In this document: positions 1 through 7,409 of the stretch, in pieces | Layout of the letters: each line of letters starts with the position of its first letter | How positions within the stretch are numbered: the first letter of the stretch is position 1 | Assembly: GCF_013369335.1 (NCBI RefSeq) | Contig: NZ_SZQJ01000005.1 | Coordinates: 1-64,000, forward strand | DNA from: Vibrio sp. JPW-9-11-11 | Lineage (GTDB): Bacteria > Pseudomonadota > Gammaproteobacteria > Enterobacterales > Vibrionaceae | Direction: 5' to 3' | Length of the DNA: 64,000 nucleotides | Program-made: the position numbers and the translations under genes | The notes under the pieces: model-generated | Databases searched by the model: none | What the model was told of the DNA's origin: nothing | What the model saw: the letters and a program-made list of their open reading frames with translations, nothing else

Positions 1-1
1 T

Positions 2-77
2 GCGACACTAGCTCAGTTGGTAGAGCGCAACCTTGCCAAGGTTGAGGTCACGAGTTCGAACCTCGTGTGTCGCTCCA
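2..77 (+). tRNA. tRNA-Gly (anticodon GCC)
   Basis: A complete cloverleaf can be drawn. The acceptor strands GCGACAC (2-8) and GTGTCGC (67-73) pair fully, the D-arm GCTC/GAGC is intact, the anticodon stem CAACC/GGTTG (28-32/40-44) encloses a loop with GCC at 35-37, and the T-arm CGAG/CTCG carries TTCGAAC. The 3' CCA is encoded (75-77). A terminator follows at once. It is the only intact member of a four-unit tandem array; the window begins at this gene, so further tRNAs may lie upstream. Confidence 0.96.
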
Positions 78-83
78 AATTGT

Positions 84-113
84 AAAGCCCTAGCAGAAAT
101 GCTAGGGCTTTTT
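84..113 (+). terminator. Intrinsic terminator after tRNA-Gly
   Basis: AAAGCCCTAGC and GCTAGGGCTTT form an 11-bp stem with a six-base loop and a T-run. The same hairpin recurs behind each decayed tRNA copy, at 235-264, 386-414 and 537-565. Confidence 0.9.
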
Positions 114-150
114 GGTTTCTGGTGGTGGCTATGGCAGCGGCTCGCGGCAT

Positions 151-228
151 CAGTTGGTAGAGCGCAATCTTGCCAAGGTTGAGGTCACACTGATGTTCAA
201 AAGAAAGCGAACCTCGTGTGTCGCTCCA
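151..228 (+). pseudogene. Decayed tRNA-Gly copy 1
   Basis: It matches the intact tRNA from the D-loop through the anticodon arm (GCC kept) and again from the T-loop 3' side to CCA. The 5' acceptor and D-stem strands are changed (a GCGGCTC-like stretch with extra bases precedes it). The five bases GAGTT in the T-arm are replaced by a 19-base segment starting ACTGATGTTC. Neither the acceptor stem nor the T-stem can form, so it should not be a working tRNA. Confidence 0.85.
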
Positions 229-301
229 AATTGTAAAGCCCTAGCAGAAATGCTAGGGCTTTTTGGTTTCTGGTGGTGGTTATGTCAGCGACTCGTGGTA
301 T

Positions 302-379
302 CAGTTGGTAGAGCGCAATCTTGCCAAGGTTGAGGTCACACTGATGTTCAAAAGAAAGCGAACCTCGTGTGTCGCTCCA
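302..379 (+). pseudogene. Decayed tRNA-Gly copy 2
   Basis: It is identical to copy 1 from the D-loop to CCA, with the same 19-base replacement in the T-arm. Upstream, GCGAC followed by TCGTGGTA still resembles the original 5' acceptor but with two extra bases. The anticodon stem remains pairable as CAATC/GGTTG with one G-T pair. Confidence 0.85.
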
Positions 380-452
380 AATTGTAAAGCCCTAGCAGAA
401 ATGCTAGGGCTTTTCGGCTTGATGCAAGGTGAATGTTCAGTCTGTTTGAAAT

Positions 453-530
453 CAGTTGGTAGAGCGCAATCTTGCCAAGGTTGAGGTCACACTGATGTTC
501 AAAAGAAAGCGAACCTCGTGTGTCGCTCCA
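453..530 (+). pseudogene. Decayed tRNA-Gly copy 3
   Basis: The body is the same as in copies 1 and 2, including the 19-base T-arm replacement. Its 5' side has been replaced completely by spacer sequence that also occurs after copy 3 and at the 3' end of the adjacent dehydrogenase gene. Only the anticodon arm and the 3' acceptor strand with CCA survive. Confidence 0.85.
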
Positions 531-587
531 AATTGTAAAGCCCTAGCAGAAATGCTAGGGCTTTTCGGCTTGATGCAAGGTGAATGT

Positions 588-1664
588 TCAGTCTGTTTGA
601 ACTAAGCGGAAAATTCGTCCGCTGTCACTACTGAAAATAATCTCGCCATTGGGTAGGACTTCAATATCTCGCACTCTCTCCCCAAGATCTTGCAATATTC
701 TTTGCTCATCAATCGCGACACCTCGCGCTAAACTAATGATGTTGATGTGGGTCAGCTTCAATGCGCCTGCTAGGAGTTTTCCATCAAGCTCTGGAAAGCG
801 CTCACCTCGATACATCACTAGGGAACCGGGGGCAATTGAAGGCACGTAGACCTTAATGGGGCTCTCAATGCCAGGTTTTTCTTCGGCCTCTCCAACATCG
901 AGTGGGCCCCAATACTCTTTGCCATGCGAGGTGATGGGCCAACCGTAGTTCTTGCCTTTGGCAATTAAGTTAATTTCGTCTCCGCCGCGGGGACCGTGTT
1001 CAATTGACCAGAGTTGTTTGGACTGGCTGTCAAAGAATAGCCCCTGCGGATTACGATGGCCGTAACTCCAAATCTCGCTGAGCACCTTATCATCATCAAT
1101 ATACGGATTATCGTTTGGTACTTGACCATCGGGCGTTAAGCGTAAAATGGAGCCAGCATGAGTTTGTCTATCTTGCCCGTTGTCGCGCTCTCCTCGATCG
1201 CCGACAGAGAAGTAGACAGACTCATTGTCAAAGGTGATACGACTGCCAAAATGCCGTCCGCCATCGGAACCGGATTTCGTCACTAATAGCTCACGCCAGC
1301 CACCAATCACCTTGCCATCCAGTTCGGCCCTTGCCAGCGTTGTCTCAATCTCTTGTCCAACTTTCTTGGTGTAGGTGACGTAGATATGGTTTGGATTGAA
1401 AGGAGAAATGGCAATATCGAGTAGCCCGCCTTGACCATATTCTAGGGCATTTGGCACAGTCGTTATCGTTTGATATGTGTTGGTCGCGAGGTCCAAAAGC
1501 CCGATAGTACCGTTTTTCTCACTCACCAACACACGGTTGGAGTCAATCGCGCTCAATCCCCATGGAATTGTTAGCCCGGAGACAATAGGTTCAGCTCGCC
1601 ATTGAGTGGATGCGACGCTCGGATAGGCTAGGCATAACAATAGTCCGAATAACAGTTTGTTCAT
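588..1664 (-). CDS. PQQ-dependent soluble aldose sugar dehydrogenase (YliI/Asd type), exported
   Basis: This is a six-bladed beta-propeller of the glucose/sorbosone dehydrogenase family, which oxidises aldoses with PQQ in the periplasm. The family signatures are visible: DGGRHFGSR, YGHRNPQG and IEHGPRGGDEIN. The ATG at 1664 is chosen because it is preceded by AAGGACA and starts a clear signal peptide (MNKLLFGLLLCLAYPSVAS). Extending further upstream would add about 42 unrelated residues. The resulting 358 aa is normal for the family. The gene diverges from the TetR gene, and two TGACG-type palindromes (1777-1806) lie between them, so it is probably in that regulon. The last bases overlap the tRNA repeat array. 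Whether the organism makes PQQ cannot be seen here. Confidence 0.88.
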   Translation of the reverse strand: MNKLLFGLLLCLAYPSVASTQWRAEPIVSGLTIPWGLSAIDSNRVLVSEKNGTIGLLDLATNTYQTITTVPNALEYGQGGLLDIAISPFNPNHIYVTYTKKVGQEIETTLARAELDGKVIGGWRELLVTKSGSDGGRHFGSRITFDNESVYFSVGDRGERDNGQDRQTHAGSILRLTPDGQVPNDNPYIDDDKVLSEIWSYGHRNPQGLFFDSQSKQLWSIEHGPRGGDEINLIAKGKNYGWPITSHGKEYWGPLDVGEAEEKPGIESPIKVYVPSIAPGSLVMYRGERFPELDGKLLAGALKLTHINIISLARGVAIDEQRILQDLGERVRDIEVLPNGEIIFSSDSGRIFRLVQTD

Positions 1665-1776
1665 AGCGATGTCCTTGTGGATCTGGGGGTTCCGGGGCCA
1701 AATAAACCGGCCAAGTATTTCTGTCATCATTATTTTATGCAAAAAAAGCTTGAGATGATCAATAAATGGTCTATTA

Positions 1777-1806
1777 TGACGATGTGTCAAAAATGACGAA
1801 GCGTCA
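1777..1806. promoter_or_regulatory. Tandem operator-like palindromes between sugar dehydrogenase and tetR
   Basis: TGACGAAGCGTCA (1794-1806) is a palindrome around a 3-bp centre, extended by an A/T pair on each side. TGACGATGTGTCA (1777-1789) is a second copy with one mismatch, 17 bp away. The same motif occurs before the RND operon at 2723-2735 and 2823-2835. The likely ligand is the adjacent TetR protein (inference). Confidence 0.7.
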
Positions 1807-1883
1807 TAAATGGGTGTTTATCACCGAGTTGTGAATCGTGATACAATCGTGAGCTATAGGGGTATAGAGCAAAGATGGATTAA

Positions 1884-2678
1884 GTGATCATGTTTGGTTT
1901 TGGTGATAGCAAAAATGACAAAAAAGAGCGCTCTCAGTGTTCGCTTGGGCTGACGAAGAAGCAACAAGCGATCGCCGATAGAGAAGTGGAACTGACTCTA
2001 CTAGCGAAGTCGCTTGTGCAGGAGCAGGGATGGAGTAACTTGACCATGGATAAGTTAACGGCCTCCAGCGCTTACTCTAAGGGTACGATTTATAATCATT
2101 TTTGTAGCAAAGAAGATGTGATCATTGCGTTGTGTATCCATTCTCTTAAGAGCGAAGCCGTGTTATTTGCCCGCTCGGCAGAGTTTGAAGGCAGCTCACG
2201 AGAGAAAATGATTGCTCTGCATGTTGGCTACCGTATTTATGCTCGCATGGAGCCCATTCTTTCGACGTGTGCGATTATGGCTAAAACACCTTGGGTACTT
2301 GAGAAAGCTTCTGCTGAACGTGTTAAAGCGCTCAATTTATTGGAAGAACAGGTGATCGACGAAGCGGACCTGCTGATCCAAAGCGGCATTGAGCAAGGGG
2401 ACGTGAAGTTCTCACCAGGTATTGGCTCTGACGCGATAGTGTTTGCCAACTGGTCAATCGCTTTTGGCTCCAATGCACTGACGCAAAATGCGTCAAACAG
2501 CAATTGTATCCAACGCTTGCAGGACCCATACTCGGTGCTCAATAACGCCAACATGCTACTAGATGGTTTAGGTTGGCGCCCGTTGTCAACAGAGTGGGAT
2601 TACCGTAAAACGTGGCGGCGGGTTGAGCAGGAGATTTTTGCTCAAGAAGTCGAGTATTTAGCTTCTGTTGGCCGCTAG
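1884..2678 (+). CDS. TetR/AcrR family transcriptional regulator
   Basis: The protein has 264 aa with an N-terminal helix-turn-helix at about residues 35-80; the segment around YSKGTIYNHFCSKEDV is typical of the recognition helix region in TetR proteins. The C-terminal ligand-binding domain is divergent and the inducer is unknown. The start may be GTG 1884 or ATG 1890; neither has a strong ribosome site. It lies between a divergently read sugar dehydrogenase and a downstream RND exporter operon, and near-identical TGACGAANCGTCA palindromes flank it on both sides. It therefore most likely represses itself and both neighbours. A terminator follows at 2689-2709. Confidence 0.88.
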   Translation: MIMFGFGDSKNDKKERSQCSLGLTKKQQAIADREVELTLLAKSLVQEQGWSNLTMDKLTASSAYSKGTIYNHFCSKEDVIIALCIHSLKSEAVLFARSAEFEGSSREKMIALHVGYRIYARMEPILSTCAIMAKTPWVLEKASAERVKALNLLEEQVIDEADLLIQSGIEQGDVKFSPGIGSDAIVFANWSIAFGSNALTQNASNSNCIQRLQDPYSVLNNANMLLDGLGWRPLSTEWDYRKTWRRVEQEIFAQEVEYLASVGR

Positions 2679-2688
2679 CGATCTTATT

Positions 2689-2709
2689 AAAGCCCTTTCT
2701 GGGCTTTTT
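2689..2709 (+). terminator. Intrinsic terminator after tetR
   Basis: AAAGCCC and GGGCTTT pair around a five-base loop, followed by further Ts. Confidence 0.75.
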
Positions 2710-2722
2710 AAATCGCACTTTG

Positions 2723-2735
2723 TGACGAATCGTCA
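2723..2735. promoter_or_regulatory. Operator-like palindrome upstream of the RND operon (distal)
   Basis: TGACGAATCGTCA is a perfect palindrome around one central base and differs from the 1794 and 2823 sites only there. A TTGACA hexamer follows at 2738-2743, but no good -10 is seen at the right distance. Confidence 0.7.
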
Positions 2736-2790
2736 AATTGACACTGACACCAACTTTTGCAGACCAGCGCAGAAGTGACACCGCAGTCAA

Positions 2791-2810
2791 CCAGCGTGTG
2801 CTGGTTTTTT
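2791..2810 (+). terminator. Terminator-like hairpin in the RND operon leader (possible attenuator)
   Basis: CCAGC-GTGT-GCTGG is followed by six Ts. It lies between the distal operator (2723) and the proximal one (2823), 40 bases before the chosen RND start. If transcription starts near 2760 this hairpin is in the leader; otherwise it backs up the tetR terminator. Confidence 0.5.
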
Positions 2811-2822
2811 AATGACATTACT

Positions 2823-2835
2823 TGACGAAACGTCA
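2823..2835. promoter_or_regulatory. Operator-like palindrome immediately upstream of the RND gene
   Basis: TGACGAAACGTCA lies 15 bp before the chosen start codon at 2851. Starting translation at the earlier ATG (2812) would place this operator inside the coding region, which is one reason to prefer 2851. Confidence 0.7.
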
Positions 2836-2850
2836 CAAACGGAGAGTGTG

Positions 2851-5223
2851 ATGAAGGCTAATCAATCTAACCCTGTGCAAATCGCGCCATGGCTGACACT
2901 GGCTACACGCTACAGCTGGTGGGTAGTATTAATATCAGTCACCTTATTGGTGCTCGCGACCTTAGGGGGTAAGAACCTCTATTTTCGTGGTGACTACAAC
3001 ATATTTTTTGATGGCGAAAACCCTCAGCTACGCGCCTATGACGAAATTCAAACTACGTTCGCCAAATCGGACAATCTCGCTATCGTGATTGCCCCGAATA
3101 GCGGCAATGTATTTGAACGAGACACCTTAACCCTAATCCAGAAATTGACTCAAGATGCGTGGCAAGTTCCGTATTCGAGCCGAGTCGATTCATTGGCCAA
3201 CTATCAGCATACTCAAGCCGATCAAGATGATTTATTGGTTGAGGATTTACTACTAGACGAATACCCGTTGACCGAGCAACGTATTCAACAGGTACGAGAA
3301 ATAGCGCTATCTGAACCTGTGGTTCGAGATGCCTTAGTGTCGGCTCGCGGAGATGTGGCTGTGGTCAATATCACCGTTCAGCCCCCCCAAATCGATGAAA
3401 CGGCCGAGGCTCTGGAAATTGTCGCGTATGCAGACCAACTGCTTAGCCAATATCAACGACAGTATCCCGAGGTCACTTTTCATAAGGCGGGAATCATCGC
3501 TATGAATCACGCGTTCATGGCGTCTGCTCAACAAGACAGTGAAACACTCGTTCCCACTATGTTACTGGTTATTCTGGTTTTTCTGACAGTGATGTTACGT
3601 TCTTTGCTCAGTGTGCTCGCTACTCTTTTTATCATTATCGCATCGGTTGCCGCGACGATGGGGCTATCCGGCTGGGCGGGGATGTTTTTGAGCACTGCAA
3701 CGGTCAACATTCCCACTTTAGTAATGACGCTGGCTGTTGCGGATTGTGTCCATATCATCGCGACTATGCGGCAAAACTTGCGTAAAGGGTACAACAAGGT
3801 CTATGCGATTGATCAGAGTATCGCTATCAATGTGCTGCCGATAGTCATTACCTCAGTGACGACAGCGATTGGTTTCTTAATGATGAACATGTCGGATTCA
3901 CCAGTGTTGAGAGACTTTGGCAACTTAGCGGCGCTGGGGGTGTTGGTCGCCTGTTTACTCTCCGTCACCTTGTTGCCCGCTTTGCTTAAACTGCTACCCA
4001 TCAAGGTGAAAGTGGCTCCCGCCCAACAAGATCGTGTGGATGTCATGGACAAGTTGGGGGATTGGGTGGTGCGTCATCGCAACGCATTGCTGCCAGTGTC
4101 TGCAGTCGCCATCATAGTGTCAGCGAGTTTAATTCCACTCAATCAAGTCAATGATGAATCGGTCAAGTACTTTGACTCAAGTAATGAGTTTCGCCAAGCG
4201 GCAGACTTCATGGAACAGAACATCAGTGGCATGACAACGATCAGTATCGCGATTAAAACTGGCCAGTCACAAGGGATCGCAGACCCCACCTACATGCAAA
4301 CTATCGGTGATTTTTCGACATGGTTGCGAGCACAACCAGAAACCGACCATGTGGCTACGATCGCCGACGTGTACAAGCGCCTTAATATGAATATGCATGG
4401 TGACGATCCTGGCTACTATTCACTGCCATTGGAGAGAGAGCTCGCGGCGCAATATTTGCTGCTGTATGAAATGTCATTGCCATATGGTCTTGACCTCAAT
4501 AATCAAATCAATGTCGATAAGTCATCGGTCAAAATGGTCGTAACGCTTGCAAACTTGGGCAGCGTAGAGTTGGTTGAAATTGAAAACCGCATCTACCGTT
4601 GGTTCGAGCAGCACGCGCCGCAATATCAAGTTATTGCTTCCAGTCCATCTTTGATGTTTGCCCATATCGGTGAAACCAATATGGCGAGTATGTTATCAAC
4701 CTTGCCGATAACACTAGTGCTTATCTCTGCGCTGATGGTATTCGCACTGCGCTCGTTGCGTTTAGGCATGATTAGTGTTGTGCCGAATATTGCCCCAGCG
4801 ATTATCGGCTTTGGCTTATGGGCGCTGTTTTCAGGGGAAATCAACCTTGGTTTGTCTGTGGTTGTCACTTTGACTCTAGGCATTGTCGTTGATGACTCCG
4901 TCCATTTTTTATCGAAATACCAACGCGCGCGCCAGCAAGGTCAGTCTGCTGAAGAGGCGGTGCGTTATGCATTCCACACCGTGGGCCGAGCATTATGGAT
5001 CACCACCGTTGTGCTAGTGGCGGGCTTTGGCGTCCTTGCTATGTCGAGTTTTAGACTTAACTCTGATTTAGGACAACTGAGTGCGTTGGTGATTTTTATC
5101 GCCTTGGTGGTGGATTTTATCTTCCTGCCCGCACTGTTGATGCGCTTCGACACCGCAAGCTATACCGCCCCAGAGCCCTCGAAAACGCCGTCTTCAGCGG
5201 TCAATGTTCAAACTCAAAATTAA
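2851..5223 (+). CDS. RND superfamily (MMPL-type) exporter
   Basis: This inner-membrane protein of 790 aa has two repeats, each with one helix, a large periplasmic loop and a block of five helices. The conserved transmembrane acidic motifs of the RND/MMPL family are visible as VADCVHII in the first repeat and IVVDDSVHF in the second, which implies a proton-driven pump. The start at ATG 2851 is supported by GGAG six bases upstream. It is shorter than AcrB-type drug pumps (about 1,040 aa) and more like MMPL, HpnN-like and patched-like lipid transporters. The next two genes encode a LolA-like periplasmic protein and an outer-membrane barrel, 12 and 8 bp apart. Together they suggest a trans-envelope route for a hydrophobic substrate. 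The substrate is unknown. Confidence 0.85.
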   Translation: MKANQSNPVQIAPWLTLATRYSWWVVLISVTLLVLATLGGKNLYFRGDYNIFFDGENPQLRAYDEIQTTFAKSDNLAIVIAPNSGNVFERDTLTLIQKLTQDAWQVPYSSRVDSLANYQHTQADQDDLLVEDLLLDEYPLTEQRIQQVREIALSEPVVRDALVSARGDVAVVNITVQPPQIDETAEALEIVAYADQLLSQYQRQYPEVTFHKAGIIAMNHAFMASAQQDSETLVPTMLLVILVFLTVMLRSLLSVLATLFIIIASVAATMGLSGWAGMFLSTATVNIPTLVMTLAVADCVHIIATMRQNLRKGYNKVYAIDQSIAINVLPIVITSVTTAIGFLMMNMSDSPVLRDFGNLAALGVLVACLLSVTLLPALLKLLPIKVKVAPAQQDRVDVMDKLGDWVVRHRNALLPVSAVAIIVSASLIPLNQVNDESVKYFDSSNEFRQAADFMEQNISGMTTISIAIKTGQSQGIADPTYMQTIGDFSTWLRAQPETDHVATIADVYKRLNMNMHGDDPGYYSLPLERELAAQYLLLYEMSLPYGLDLNNQINVDKSSVKMVVTLANLGSVELVEIENRIYRWFEQHAPQYQVIASSPSLMFAHIGETNMASMLSTLPITLVLISALMVFALRSLRLGMISVVPNIAPAIIGFGLWALFSGEINLGLSVVVTLTLGIVVDDSVHFLSKYQRARQQGQSAEEAVRYAFHTVGRALWITTVVLVAGFGVLAMSSFRLNSDLGQLSALVIFIALVVDFIFLPALLMRFDTASYTAPEPSKTPSSAVNVQTQN

Positions 5224-5235
5224 AAGGATCTCAGC

Positions 5236-6030
5236 ATGAAATTTAACCTTAAGACGTACCGCATAGCGACGACTTTGGTCAGCTTACTCCTCATTTCAAC
5301 CGCGGCCTTAGCTGACCCTCAACGAGGGTTGGAGATAGCCAAAGAGCGAAAAGCACGCGATATGGGGTGGGGAGATTCAGTCGCGACGATGCAAATGCTA
5401 CTGAGTAACGCACAAGGTGAAAGTAGCAGTCGCAAGATGAGATTAAAGTCGCTCGAGGTGGCCGGTGATGGCGACAAAGGTTTAACGATTTTTGACCAAC
5501 CGCGTGATGTGAAAGGAACGGCATTTCTAAATCATTCTCACAGTACTGAACCGGACGACCAGTGGCTGTATTTGCCGGCACTCAAACGCGTCAAACGCAT
5601 TTCATCGCGTAATAAATCGGGCCCTTTTATGGGCAGTGAGTTTGCTTACGAAGATTTGAGTTCATTTGAGTTAGAAAAGTACCGCTTTAACTACCTTGGC
5701 AACGAAACGCTCGAGGGCCTCGAGACTTTTATCGTCGAACAAACGCCGACGGATAAAAACTCAGGTTATACCAAGCTGTTGGTTTGGCTTGATCAGCAGT
5801 TTTATCGACCAGCCAAAATTGAATTCTATGATCGCAAAGGGGCGCTATTGAAAACCCTACAATTTAAGGACTATAAGCAATACCTCGACAAGTACTGGCG
5901 CTCGCACAGCATGGAAATGGTCAACCACCAAACAGGGAAGAGTACGCTTTTGACCACCAGTGACCTGACTTTCCAAACGGGTTTAGACGCGCAGGATTTT
6001 GAGAAAAATGTCTTAAAGCGAGTGAAGTAG
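5236..6030 (+). CDS. LolA-like outer membrane lipoprotein-sorting family protein, periplasmic
   Basis: The 264-aa protein has a signal peptide (about residues 1-26, ending ALA). The mature part resembles the LolA/LolB-like fold family often found next to MMPL exporters, with segments such as DQWLYLPALKRVKRI and a repeated beta-strand pattern that would make a lipid-binding half-barrel. It is not LolA itself: length and sequence differ and no lolCDE is nearby. AAGGA lies upstream of the ATG. Between the RND exporter and the outer-membrane barrel, it plausibly carries a lipid-like substrate across the periplasm (inference). Confidence 0.75.
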   Translation: MKFNLKTYRIATTLVSLLLISTAALADPQRGLEIAKERKARDMGWGDSVATMQMLLSNAQGESSSRKMRLKSLEVAGDGDKGLTIFDQPRDVKGTAFLNHSHSTEPDDQWLYLPALKRVKRISSRNKSGPFMGSEFAYEDLSSFELEKYRFNYLGNETLEGLETFIVEQTPTDKNSGYTKLLVWLDQQFYRPAKIEFYDRKGALLKTLQFKDYKQYLDKYWRSHSMEMVNHQTGKSTLLTTSDLTFQTGLDAQDFEKNVLKRVK

Positions 6031-6038
6031 GGAGCGTT

Positions 6039-7220
6039 ATGTCAAAACTATTTAGTTTGTTGGGCCAAGTGATGGCCAGCGGTGTGTTAGCGAGCTTTGC
6101 GTTACCAAGCTATGCTGTCGAGATAAGCGGTCAAGGTGTGTTGGAACATCGACAGTTCTTTTCTCAAGGTTTGCAAGGACAAGAGAAAGGTCAAACGTCT
6201 GTCGTCATTGAGCCCGAACTCTATTGGTCTTTGACTGACAGTTCCGATTTCACCTTGGTCCCTTTCTATCGACTCGACAGTATGGATGAGCAAAGAACAC
6301 ACTTTGACCTGCGTGAAGCGCTCTATCTTAAGTACTGGGATCAGGTAGAGCTCAGGGCAGGGGTTGGCAAAGTATTTTGGGGGGTGACGGAATCTCAGCA
6401 CCTAGTGGATGTGGTCAATCAAACCGATGCGATTGAATCTGTCGATGGGGAAGATAAGTTAGGTCAACCTATGCTTCACCTAACTTCGCTGACGGATTAT
6501 GGCACGTTAGACACATTGCTATTACCCATATTTCGCGAGCGAACATTCGCCGGTGTTGATGGCCGAATACGGCCGACACTGCCGGTGTCTGACTCAGCAG
6601 AGTATGAGTCATCTCGGCAAGACCGACACTTAGACTTTGCGCTGCGTTATTCAATCATGCTTGATGATTGGGATCTTGGGTTGAGTTATTTTCAAGGGAC
6701 GAATCGCGATCCTTATTATCGTGTCGTCGGCTCAGAGCTTCGGCCATATTATGCTCAAGCTAAACAGCTCGGGTTGGACGTGCAAGGCATTGTCGGCGAT
6801 TGGCTTTGGAAATTCGAAAGTATCTATCGCGATAGTCAGGACCACCATACAGGCCTGGTATCCGGTTTCGAGTATACCCAAGTTGGTTTTTGGGGAACCG
6901 TATACGATGTCGGCTGGATAGGGGAATACTTGTATGACAGCCGTGGCAATAACGCTCAAACCCTTGGCCAGAATGATCTTTTCCTGGGTTTGAGAGTAGC
7001 GATGAATGATGCCGACAGCAGTGAACTTTTGTTCGGTATCACTCAAGATTTGGATAATCACGATGTATATAATGCAAAGCTTGAAGCGTCGAGTCGTTTG
7101 ACCAACAGACTGTCTTGGAATCTAAATGCTTGGCTGTTTGAAAACGATTCTCCGAGTGACTTGCTCTATTTTGCTCGCAAGGATGACTTTGTTGAACTAT
7201 CGCTGGAGTATTATTTTTAA
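6039..7220 (+). CDS. Predicted outer-membrane beta-barrel protein of the RND operon
   Basis: The 393-aa protein has a signal peptide ending near residue 26 (PSYA). Alternating amphipathic strands rich in Tyr, Trp and Phe run throughout, and the C-terminus ends in VELSLEYYF, a typical terminal barrel strand with final Phe. I do not recognise a named family with certainty. As third gene after the exporter and LolA-like protein, with an 8-bp gap and a terminator after it, it is probably the outer-membrane end of the same export system. Confidence 0.7.
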   Translation: MSKLFSLLGQVMASGVLASFALPSYAVEISGQGVLEHRQFFSQGLQGQEKGQTSVVIEPELYWSLTDSSDFTLVPFYRLDSMDEQRTHFDLREALYLKYWDQVELRAGVGKVFWGVTESQHLVDVVNQTDAIESVDGEDKLGQPMLHLTSLTDYGTLDTLLLPIFRERTFAGVDGRIRPTLPVSDSAEYESSRQDRHLDFALRYSIMLDDWDLGLSYFQGTNRDPYYRVVGSELRPYYAQAKQLGLDVQGIVGDWLWKFESIYRDSQDHHTGLVSGFEYTQVGFWGTVYDVGWIGEYLYDSRGNNAQTLGQNDLFLGLRVAMNDADSSELLFGITQDLDNHDVYNAKLEASSRLTNRLSWNLNAWLFENDSPSDLLYFARKDDFVELSLEYYF

Positions 7221-7269
7221 GCGTTAGCCAGATCACGCTTATTGAATGTGATATTGATTCCAAACCTAT

Positions 7270-7293
7270 GGGAGCTGATCTAGCTCCCCTTTT
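7270..7293 (+). terminator. Intrinsic terminator after the RND operon
   Basis: GGGAGCT (7270-7276) and AGCTCCC (7282-7288) pair around a five-base loop, followed by CTTTTC. Confidence 0.75.
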
Positions 7294-7409
7294 CTGTGTT
7301 TCATCACTTAGCATTAGCTAATAAAGCATGTAAAATCCTTATCAATAGAATGGTGATTATAAACCGCTGCTATTTGAACAAGACGGGCAGCGAACAAGGG
7401 CTAGGATAG

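Larger units (their letters stand above)
84..600 (+). repeat. Tandem 151-bp repeat array carrying tRNA-Gly remnants and terminators
   Basis: The segment CAGTTGGTAGAGCGC starts at 14 (intact tRNA), 151, 302 and 453, so the decayed copies have an exact 151-bp period. The first interval is 137 bp because the intact tRNA lacks a net 14-bp gain present in all three later copies. Every unit ends in the same terminator hairpin. Spacers after units 1 and 2 resemble each other. Spacers after units 3 and 4 share a different sequence whose end (437-450 and 588-600) matches the 3' end of the neighbouring sugar dehydrogenase gene. This suggests that duplication included the flank. Confidence 0.9.

Noticed and set aside
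112..484. Two 73-codon overlapping frames running through the decayed tRNA copies
   Set aside because: They read tRNA and terminator sequence, the 151-bp period is not a multiple of three, and no ribosome site or family resemblance is present.
84..600. CRISPR-like regular repeats
   Set aside because: Units are 151 bp, contain tRNA and terminator parts and have no short repeats with unique spacers; no cas genes are near.
2812..2850. Earlier ATG start for the RND gene
   Set aside because: It would place an operator palindrome inside the coding region and has no ribosome site, while ATG 2851 has GGAG at proper distance.
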